Shown here in pieces: positions 1-12,000 of a stretch of 33,295 nucleotides of DNA. Position numbers and translations under genes: made by a program. Source of the stretch: Lachnospiraceae bacterium UBA1721 (lineage in GTDB: Bacteria > Bacillota > Clostridia > Lachnospirales > Lachnospiraceae); NCBI GenBank assembly GCA_002317155.1, contig DCIR01000068.1, positions 1 through 33,295 of the forward strand. The letters run 5' to 3'. The notes beneath the pieces were generated by a model that was not told where the DNA came from, did not search any database, and saw only the letters and a list, made by a program, of their open reading frames with translations. Every line of letters starts with the position of its first letter. The stretch's first letter is position 1.

Positions 1-3000
1 AATGCTTTGTATGGTATATATACCAAGTCAAGTTCAAATACCAGAGCTGCTTCACAGATGTATTCAATGAGACCGGTTGGATTAGTAACTGTTAACTATG
101 GTGCTCTTGAAAATATTGAATTAGATAAGGTACTGGTATCCGGCAATGAATATATTGGTGGATTTGCAGGAATTAATGCGGGTAGTGTTAGCTCATTAAA
201 GACAAATAATACCGATGACTTAAGTGTAATTCAGGGTAGAAAAAATGTTGGCGGAATTATTGGTTTCCAGATGCCGACTGATGATGAAGTGCAGCTGACA
301 GGGCTGATAAATTGCGCAACAGTTGAGGGAACCAATGCTGTTGGCGGTATCGTAGGTATGGTCAGAAATGACTTTACCAATATCGATTTTACTGATCTTC
401 GCGGATATGAGGAATTAGCAGTATCGACTGATGATAACCAGAATAGTGATCCCAACAATGCCGGCAATGGAAACGGTCATAATGGTAATGGAAACGGCAA
501 CGGTAACGGAAATGGAAACGGCAACGGTAATGGTAATGGTAATGGCAACGGCAATGGTGGTGGAAACAGTGGTAACAATGGCCATCACTATGGACAGTAT
601 AAGCACAAGAAGCAGCAGATAACAGATGTTGTTACAGGTAAAAAAGATGTGACTGTAATCATCATTAACTGTGAGAATTACGGAGCGGTTAATGGTGTAA
701 AGGGTAATGAGTTACAGGGAATTTATGTAGCTGATGGTGATTCTGGTGTTAATACTAATTCGCCTAGATACATAGGCGGAATTGTAGGATATTGCTACAA
801 TCGTAATTCTTCTGCTCCTGAAAAGATTAAGATTGAAGAGTGTACCAGTGCTCCTAAATATGACACTGCTAAGTTGTTTGCAATTCTTGGAGATGATACT
901 AAGCTTGCCGATAAGCTTAAAGGAACTTATGTAGGCGGTATTGTCGGCTACAATTATTTTGGTACCATTAACAATTGTATTACAACTTCTAATAATGGCA
1001 GTGAAGGATTTATTTTTGGAGATAAATATGTAGGTGGTATTGTTGGATTTAACATCGGACCATCTAGTGGAATTAAGGGATCTGATACCTCTACTCAGGG
1101 TGCTAACTACAATCATGTAATCGGTAATGAGTATGTAGGTGGTATTGTTGGATGCAACTCAGGGGTTAAGGATACTGATTCTGCAAATAATAATATTTCG
1201 GCTGAAGGAAGCAAAGATCCTGAAAAATTGATTGGATTACTCGTACCTGATACCAAGAGAAGCCTTAATGTAAAGGTCGATAATTGGATTAACAAGGGTG
1301 TGGTTATTGCAGTTAAGCAATATGCCGGCGGTATAACCGGATATAATACCGGTTGGATTTACAGATGTAATAACGTAATTGATGCAAATACTGCCAATAC
1401 ATATTTTGAACAGATTTATTCGGGTGATTATGTAGGCGGTATAGCCGGTTATAATAACGGAATCATTGGTAATACCGATAGAGTGATTGCCGCAAATAAT
1501 ATTGATAGTAGCGTCAAAGGCGCAGATTCTGCTGATGCAGGTTCTGGGTCTGTTTTCCGTACAGTAACATATGTAAAGGGACACAACTATGTAGGTGGTG
1601 TTGTTGGATACAATGACGAGAAGTCTATTATTGAAAACTATACCGTTAGCGGAGGATATGTAACCGGCGATACCGGCAGCTGCTTCGTAGGAGGCTATGT
1701 CGGACTTAATGCTTCAATTGACCTTTTGATGGATATGGAAACCAAAGAGAGTCGATTGATATCATCTAATCCGAATTATGTAAACGGAAGCTATTTCGTA
1801 GGTGGAAGTATTGGTGGAAATATTGTTAATACCTATGGAATAAGTATAGATGAGGATGATAATGGTTTTGCGGACACTTATGAAGAAGCTGCCATGCAGA
1901 CAAATTTAGGTGATGTATATGCAATGTTTGAAGCAGGTCATTGCTATCAATCGAATGGTGTTTATGTAGCTCAAGGTTCTTTTAAAATTTATAATAACTC
2001 AGGAAGAACAATTTCATATTGGAGTATAGACTTAAATGGAGCTACTGTGCTTGGATTTAATAATAATAGTGGGGCTATATATGTTGATGCTAATCATACT
2101 ATAAAGAATGATGATCGTAGTTTGATAGTTGTAAATGCCAATGCAACACCATCATTCTATACAAGTATGAATTTTGCTTCTGAGGCAGAATATAATAAGT
2201 TTAAGGACCAGAGATTAAAGGTATATTTCTTTGAAAATGGTGATAATGATGCAGGTAATTATTTTGGAAAATATGATGGTGATATCAAACAAATATTCAG
2301 TGTAAGCGCGGATTTAGAGAATGATAATTCTGATTGCAGAAGAGTAATTATCATATATACAATAACTAATATTACACAGAGCACACTGCCGAACTATAGA
2401 GTAGAGATACCAGTTCCAACCGGTACAACATGGGCTTGGGATGAAACATCGATGAAGGGAAAAGTCGAGAATAATATTCTGGCTTTGTCTGATAACGGCC
2501 ATTACAACGGAAGTATTGCTGCGGGTGGAAGTGTTCGAATAAGATGTGGTGTTGATTTTGTAGATAACGCTACTGCTAAGAAGTTTAAGGATGAAATGTC
2601 GGCGAGTCTGTTCTTTAACAATGTACAGTACGGAACTATTGGAGAAAAACCTAAACCTGATACTCCCGATGATCCGGAGAACCCCGAGGAAGGCCCTACC
2701 GGTATCCAGATTTTGTCGCAGTTCAAGACTGACAATTTCCTGGGAACACTTAGTGGTGACGAATTTGTCGGAGGTATGATTGGATACAATCTGCTGATTG
2801 AAGAAGACGGACAGGATGCTTGGATCAAGAATGCTGCAGAGTCAGATAGAGGCGCAGTTTACATAATCCAGAAGAAGCTTGTTGATGAATACAAAAACAT
2901 AAGTGATTCATCAATAGCAGAAGCTGATGCACTGAATAAGCGCCTGGATGTTGTTGAAGACTTAAATGCAAGCTTGTTGGGAGATTATGCAGGTGGGTTA

Positions 3001-6000
3001 ACTGCATCTACCGGAAGTATGCTTATATCCGGTCAGGGAAGTGACAGCACTCAGTCTACTTTTGGTGCTATTACAGGTAAGATTGGTGTAGGCGGTGTGA
3101 TTGGTTATAATGATGGCCGGTCATATCTTACAATCAGAAACGTAGAAAACGGAAGTTTACTTACTGCTACCAATGCCATCGCTCGCGAATCAGAGCAGAA
3201 GTTAGCTAATGGTCAATACAGAACTACTGATATGCTTGACAATCCTATGACATACACATATTCGTATGTTGGAGGAATTATAGGTAAAGCAACTGATAGA
3301 ACTACTATAGATAATTGTTGGAATACCTCCCTTGTGTTTATTAATACAAAGGGTCTGTATAATGGTGGCCTTTGCGAAATCAATGAAGGAACAATCATTA
3401 ATTGTCAGGTATCTAACTATGGTAATGGTATTACTGAATATATTGGAGGCCTTTGTGGATTAAATAAGGCTAACGGAACTATAAGTAATTGTGCAATTAA
3501 TGGAAAAACCGTTACCGGTAAAAATGTTGTTGGTGGAATTACTTGTGAGAACTTTGGTGAAATCAAAGATATTACTTTCGCGGACGCCAAGCTTATGGTT
3601 ACCGGAACCAATGTATATGATAGCTATGGAGCAGTTACTGACAAATTAGGTATCTGTGGTCTATATGCTGCATATAATGCCGGTAAGATTGTAATAGAGA
3701 ATGATATCAGTGATTACACCATTCTTTCTTCAGGTCGTTATGTTGGTGCTGTCGTTGGTGTAAACGGAGGAGAATTAAGTCCCAAGGTTGATAAAAATGC
3801 TGCATGGGATAGCGAGAATAATATTGTAATAGCAGGTAGAGTGACCGGAGACAAAACTGTTGGTGGTGTAGTAGGACTCAATGTTGCCGGTGCTAATGAT
3901 CTTGCGTACTTTACAAATGCGGCAGTTGTTACCGCTATTCATGGAGAAGTGGGCGGTATCTTAGGTGAGAACAGATCTAATAAGGATATTTATTACTGTG
4001 TAAATCAGGGCTTGGTAACAGCAAGTGATGCCGGTAATGCAGGTGGAATTACAGCGGTTAATGATGGATATATCAGAGATTGCTACAGCTATGTTGCGGT
4101 AAATGCCGTAAACGGAATGTGCGGTGGAATAGCAGCAATCAATGATAAAAACGGTATTATTGTCGGATGCTATGTAATGCCTAAGGATAGCTCGCTTGGT
4201 AATCAGAAGATAACCGCACCAATAGCTGTCGGAGCGGTAGTAGCGCAGAATTTAGGCTATATCACTAATAATCATATTGCAAATGTAACAGTATCGGGTT
4301 ATGCAACCAATACTGGTACTGCACTGGGCGTTGTAGCAGGACAGAACCTTGATACAGGTGTAATAGAGATTAATGGTGACAATTATATTACCAATGCATC
4401 GGTAGTTATAACCGGAGAGTATTCAATAGCAGGTGGTATTGCAGGTACTAACAGCGGTACTATCACAGGCGTTTTGAATGCTGACGGAAGTAGACCGATA
4501 GTAGATAATGCATTGTCTATGGACAACGTTGCTATTGCTAGTGTTGGTGGTGTTGCTGGTGTTAACACCGGAAGAATTGAAAATATTGCTGTTGTATCAG
4601 AAATTGAAGGAAATGATGGTGCAACAAATTATGGATACGGCGGAATTGCAGGTGTTTCTGGTTATGTAAACCGGATTGATGCTAATAATGCTTCTAACGA
4701 AGCAATTATAATCAACTGCAGCTTCGACGGATATTTGCATGCTTATGGAACTTCGGGAACGGTTGCATATATTGGAGGTATTGCCGGAATTAATGGATAT
4801 GGTTCGACTATTGACTCATGTGTAATAGGAGCTGTTTCCGGTGAAGGAGCGGACTCAAGAACTGTTATCTGCGATGGTGATTTGAATAAGATTAATCAGC
4901 TTTTGAATGCAACAGATGATACCTTGATTGAGACTATAGATGCAATTGCACTAAATCCTGACAGAACAAGCTATTCGATCATTGGAGCTATGATAGGTGG
5001 AAACTATGGCACATTGATAGCATGCGATAACTATAGCTATTCGGTTGACGAAGTAAGAGTTCTTTCTTTTGGCGGTAGCTGTGGCGGCTTGATTGGTTTT
5101 CAATATAAAGGAGCAACTGCGAGCGGAAGAAATAATTCTGCACAGTCTGATATAGCATTATTTGCTGTAGATGATTTGGATGATGATATTGTCTATTTGA
5201 CCACGGGCGAGAACTGGGCTGTTATTCAGAGTTATGTTGAAAACGATAGAGGAAGTGGCGGTATTTTCGGACACTATTCATCGGGAGAAGATCTTTCATA
5301 TATTAAAAACTATGCTTTTGTATCATGCAGGTATAGCAGTAACAACAAAATTGGTGGTATAGCATCATTTATTGAGCAGTCATATAGACCAATAGTTACA
5401 CTTACAGAAGTATATAACTATGGTGATATTTATGGATTTGGTATGGCGGGAGGCTTCTTTGCTCAGGTAAGAGGCTGCTCGACCTATATGGAGAATTGCT
5501 ATAATTACGGTAATGTAAGCTCTGAATATCGTATTTCGGGAGGTTTTATAGGCTTTGGTCAGTATAACAATGGACCAATGACGTTTATTAAATGTGAAAA
5601 TCATGGAAATATCAGCTGCAATTATGTCAAGACAAATGGCGGAATCGGAGGATTCGTAGGTCAGACTGTAGATGTAATAAGCGGAGTTGATACTACACTT
5701 TATTTCTATGACTGCGTTAATACCGGTATTATGACCGGAAATCCGACAGCATTGGTAAACAAGAAGAGGAGCGAGTACCATATCGGTTCATTTGTTGGTT
5801 CAAGTGCGAATTCAGCATTTAAGATGGAGCTGTGCCGTAACTATAATACAGATACGGATTATGCATACGGATTCAGTGGCGGAAAGAAGCCGGATGTTAC
5901 CGATTGCTTTGATGCCAGCGTTTTAGGACGTATTCAGACAGGTACTACCAATTGGGGAACATTCAATCTCGCAAATGATATCAATTCATTGTACAACAGC

Positions 6001-9000
6001 TACTATATTTCAAGTTCTGAGGAACAGACATTTGATGACACCAACTATGGGGTGTATTTCAGCCTGCATGAATCATTATCTTCTAATTTGAACTTAAAGG
6101 CAGCGACTTGGACTGCAGCTAATAAATATGAATCTAAGGATATGAAGTATGCGCTGGTGATGAATCCATCTGCTTATTTTGCAGAGCCTTCTCCGTTAGT
6201 AAAAATAAGTAGTGCCAATTCGCTATATATGAATCTGTCATATGATGATAATTCTAAAGGTATATATGCAGTAAATGTGCATGCGTGGAATGGCAAGGAT
6301 GAAGCAAATAAAACAGATGCTCCGGCTTATAATATTAGTGGAACATTTATTTATAGTAATGGAGAAATGGTGACCACTGATAGTATTCAGGTTGTAGGAA
6401 GATATTACATAACTGATGACGCTACCGCTACGCTGATTAATCCTAAATATGGCGAAGATAATAAACCGGTTGCAGTTATTATTAATATGAATTCTGCTAA
6501 TTTACGTGGATTTACATATATCTCAGCAGCAAGCAAAGAGACCAATAATCCTGTTTATTCCTCTATTAAGTATGTTGGGGAAAAGTATGGAACTACATTT
6601 TCTATCAGTAGTATTTCAAAGGCGGGAGATGATGGAACTAATTATGGTGAACTAACAAGTAATAAGATAGTTAAGCAAGACCCTAATAGTAAATTTGTAT
6701 ATTCAGACGACCTCCTGGATATGGATTGGAGTGGGGATTATTATTGGTTTAAGTATAGCGCCGGTTATGATTCTGATTTGGCATCAAACAGATGGCTGGA
6801 GTTTAATTTTGATGTGAAAGAGGATGCTAACGCCAGTGGTATAGGCAGTATTGTTTTCTATTTGGCTAATAACAATTCAAATAAAGATGCGACAGCAAAA
6901 GATATAAGAAAATATTACTATGATTATGATGTCGTATTTTATAACAGCGATGGCGTTGCATTAAGACATATAATGGCACAGGATGTATGCGGATACGATT
7001 CATCTGAAGAAAATTATAGAGAAAAATCACGTCAACAGATTGATGTTCCAACTGAGTTAATTGGTGCATTTACCACATTTAAGATTCGTATAAAGCAGAA
7101 GGGATATACCACTCCTGCTGGTGGTGATGTTCGTAAAGCTGATAATAGTGGCGATGTGTATATGCGTGGTTTCGCATGGATACCGGCAAAAAAGACTGCA
7201 GAGGGGAAAGTGTCTCCAGAGGGAAATATGGCTCAAGAGGAAAAAATGGCTGTAGGAGCAAATGCTGCATCATCATATCCCAATGCTTCGGCTTATGATA
7301 ATATTCATTACAATTATAATCCGGTACCCCTTTATGTGACAGCAGACCCGGATGGCGTATATATTCACACCGGATATGATTTGGGAGCAGGATTTATGCT
7401 TACTTATGCAAGCAATAATCCGATGTATGGTGGAGCGAATTCGTTCCTTAATGACAGACGCTCATATTTTGAATCAAAATCTGAAACCGGAGATACCGGT
7501 AGCAGAATAGATACCTATCTTGACATCGATCCTAAGATTGTGAAGTTGATTCAGAATGCAAATGTGAGATTCGAAGTATTGGCAAAGCCGCTTGGGCTTA
7601 ATGTGACCCGTAAGGAAGGCGCTTATGAGTTTACGTGGGATGCTGTTAAGGATGCAGCTGCTTATGAGGTATCTTATATTGTAGTCGATGTTGATGGAAA
7701 TGTAATTCAGTCGAAGGTTACACAGACTATCGGTTCAATGAAGACTAACTTCAGAATCAGTAATAATGAAGCATGGAATGGTGAAGGTAACAGGATGGTC
7801 TTTACTGTAAAGGCATTGAATAATTACCATCTCCTTCATGATAAGAATAGTGATGATTATAAGAGTGATTATGCTGATTACGATTCAGAAGAAGCTGCAT
7901 CATTAGAGGTCATTATCGATCAGATTATTCTCCCGACACCACAGATTCATTTTGAATTGGTTGCGGGTGACAGAACTGTAATTGTAGTTGACAATGATGA
8001 TGAATACAAAGATTCAAACGGTGAGTATTATGATTGTGTTGTAAGCGTTACACTTGTTGGTGCGGTGACAAAGACATATTCATGGAATCTTCGTGAGCAG
8101 GGTTGCTACAGTGAGCCCGCTTCGATGGTAATGACTTCAAAGTATTCTAATAATAAGTACAGTGCTGTTGTACTTCCCAGTAATAGAGAAGATTCTAGCA
8201 GACTGTATGGCTCATCAGCTGCGGTTGGAACTTTGTTCCAGGCGTTTGGTAACAACAATAACGCTGATAAAACTGAAGGTATACGCAGCTATGCGCAGTA
8301 TGCAGATGCTACATATTATCAGGGATTCTATGGTCAAACCTATGATTCGATGTCATATACAGTACAGTATTATGCGAAGAGCGGAGACTGTGATGGTTTC
8401 GTTATTACCGATATAATGGCATATGATGAGGAACTTGGTGTTAATGTTTCATATGCAAATACACTTACTCATGTGGCGAACTCATACAGTACAAGTGCAA
8501 TGAATTTCTATGCTACTCTTGAGAACCTTCCTGCAAAATGGTTCGCAAAGGAGCCGATTGATAAGATTACTGTAAGATCATATCTGCATAAATCACAGAA
8601 TGAAGTAGTTTATTATGGACACGACGTGGCAGATAATCTTGTCTTTGACGGCTTGGCAAAAGAAGTCTTGGCCAATATTTATGATGACTTCTATTTTGAA
8701 GAGGAGTCTACTGTGCCGTATAGGGATGAAAATGGCAATGGATATCCTGTATGGAACAGTGAGACTGATGAACTTAATCCGGGTTATATTTTGTACTTGA
8801 ATAACGATGGTACATATAGACTTTACTATAATGCAACTATCGAGCTTAGTATGAAGGCTGCTGAAGAAAAGCGTGCGACCGATGATTACGAGGGTCGTGA
8901 GTATTACAGATATGGTGTAAGCTATGCAATTTACACCAATATGAAGCTGACTTCTTATGATGAAGGCGAAGGAAAGAGCTGGCTTGCCGCTAACAGAAAC

Positions 9001-12000
9001 GATTTGTCTGAAAGCTACTGGGTATGTGGTATAAGTGATGATAAGGGAACATTTAATGAGACTAAGTATTATCCTCAGAACTGTTATCCTCTCACAAGTG
9101 CACTGAATAATAATTCTGCAAAGAAATATATGCAGGAAATTGCAACTGCTCCTCATATTGAAAAAGTGGATATTGGTGTTGATGAAAGTGGACACAATAT
9201 CTATACGGTTACCTGGGATACATATTATCAGGATAAAGCATGTTGGGATGCGACAAATAATAGATATACATGGAATGACAATAATCGAGTTACCAATTCC
9301 GATATCGCTTCTGAATTTTTTGATACTTGGGCTGATTATGTAAAGAGATATGAGAGTACATCTGCAGTTTATGATGCTTCATATAGCTCATTAACACCAG
9401 ATAACAGAAGACGTTTGATGAATGTATATTTTGCAGATTACAATAATGCAGAGTATGTTGTTGAACTTATTGGAACTACTGTAGACGGAGAAGAAGTAGT
9501 ACTCGCGACTAGAGATGGAAGCGATGAACTTAGAAATTACCTCGGATCAATCAGTCAGCAGGATGATGGTAGTAGCATTACAGTATTTTCAAAGGCTAAA
9601 ACAACTGAGTATCTTGTGTGGGATTACAGCTGTACTTTTGTTGATGAGACTAACCTGTGGTCAGGATATCCTTATATTTCCGTAAGAATATCACGTAAGG
9701 GAAGAGATACCGCGGGATATAAGAACTTTAGTAATGTATCGTCTGCAACAGATACTACAAATCATACAACAATGGTTCTTCCCAGATATTCTGAGGCAAG
9801 AATAGTTCAGAAGCAGATGTTTGATACTATATCTGTTCCCTCGGTAAGCCTTAAGATGGAAGATGGTGTATTTGTTACCGATTCACTGGAATATAAGGTA
9901 AGCTGGGATGAACTTACAAATGAGTATCAGCTTGAGGATCTGGGTGGATATTTGATTACTGCAAAAGTAACTACTCCCATTACAGATTCAGATGGAAATG
10001 CTCTTCCGGAGACAACAACTCATTACTATTATCTTGAAAAAGTTACTGATGCTATAGATCTTGATATAGCTGCGTTGATGGCAGATGGAAAGGTAATAAA
10101 GCTTGAGTCTGATGATTGTATCGTTGGTGCAGGTATTATTAGTACAGTAATTGATTTCTCTGATTTCAATACAGGAGAAGTGGTAGCTGTATCTGTCAAA
10201 GCGATTCCCAGAGTGAATGCTGAACTTTATAAGCAGGGCGAAGATGGTGTAGAGTGTGAATTCGTGATACCTACAAGACTTGTAGCTCCTGATGTCTCAT
10301 TGCTCTTAGTAGTAGATGATGCCGACAGTATGCCGGAGTATAGCGATGCATCGGTAGAAGTTGCTAAATTAGCTGAAGATGGCAGTATCGCTACAGACGA
10401 GAACGGACAGATCAATATTGTATATGATAATACTGTTGATATTGATACATATTTAAGCGGAATGACATTTAGCTATGCAACCGATGATCCTAACTATCTA
10501 TCTGATCCGTCAATAAAGGTAGAAATGGCGGTTGCAGTATATGATGCTAAGCCTGACAATGCAAGCAGTACCACTAATATTGCGGATGCGACGGAAGATA
10601 CTGATACGACTGAATATAGTAACTCTTGGAATAAGGATGCAATAGCAACACTTTATTACAAGAATGCTCCGCTTATGTTGGGATATGCTAACGTAGGTGA
10701 GAATGTAACTATTGATATTGCATCGTATGAAGAATATCCGGGTCAATTTGCAGGAAAGTGGCTTAAGATTGTACTGAGAGCTGAAAGTACAGATTGGGTT
10801 AACTCACAGTGGTCTGATCAGGATGCATCAATAGCATCTACCACTGACTATATTTGGGTTCAGTTACCGAAGCTTCTGCTTAACGATACCAACATTACAG
10901 TAGGAGAGACTGAAATTGAAGTTTCTCTTGACGATGAGAGTATCGAGAAGGTGATTGCTCAGAGCATCTCATTTGCAGAAGATAAGAATCTTGATAAGTA
11001 CACAGTTACTCTTGTTGGAAGAACTGAGTTAGATGATGAGGAGAATGAAAATACTCCGATTTACGTTCTCACTATCGAGAAATTCTTCGATGAAGAAGGC
11101 GAATTTGATGGAAGTTGGGTTGTTTCATTGGCTCAGTTTGGAGATGAGGATAATGGACGTATCATCGGCAGAATAGGCAAAGCAGATGATTTGCCTGATA
11201 ATCCCGGTGAGGAGACAGATTTCGGAGATGTAGATCCTGAAGGAACTGACCCTGAAGAAGTTGATCCTCTTGCAACTGTTGTAGATGTTCTTACACTTGA
11301 AGATATAGTGGCAAGCTACAGCTTTGATAAGGATGGCACATCGGTAGATATTACTGTAGAAGCTCAGATTTCTTATGTTGTTGATACAGATGGCAATGGT
11401 TCATTTACTTTGATTTTGCCTGATATTATTAAGACTGCTGTAGTGGATGAAGAAACAGAGACAGTTACTTTTGCTTCTACTCAGTCTTCAGAGTATATGT
11501 CATTACATAATAATGCGATGTTTAGCATAACGGATGTAATGATTGAGCCAGTCTATAATGATAACTATGAGTTGCAGAATGGTGCATTGTTCCATAGAGT
11601 TATAGAACTGACTGATATTGATCCTGACGATCCGGATAGTGTTGCTACTATTTCGAAGTGGGATGAATGCATAGTGTATGCCGAGAGTACTACTGACGAA
11701 GAAGAGGGTATACGAAAGTGGTATGATGACATGATTGCAGTTATGGATTCAGAAGCTGCCGGTGGTTTGATGGCAACGTCATATTCAATGGATTATGATG
11801 ATGCTACACCGGAAGCTGATGAAGAGATTATGCCTTATTCCGATGATATCAGTTCGGAAGGTGAAAGCGAAGGTGAAGCTTCTTTGGCGAATGAAGGTGC
11901 TTCTGCAGATGGTGAAGCGGTAGAAGAAAGCACAGACGCAGAAGCCGGTACTGAATCTGAAAATGGCGAGGCTTTTGGAAGCGATGAGGTTAATACAGCT

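Noticed and set aside
463..582. Possible CRISPR or minisatellite array
   Set aside because: The units are six-base codon pairs inside a reading frame, with no spacers.
415..622. Overlapping open frames on both strands across the Gly-Asn tract
   Set aside because: They arise from the six-base repeat being free of stops in several frames; no ribosome binding site and no protein-like composition.
8593..9195. A 200-codon open frame on the - strand inside the giant gene
   Set aside because: It lies wholly within a clearly coding + strand frame and is rich in Ile/Ser/Cys, as expected for an antisense shadow; no recognisable motif.
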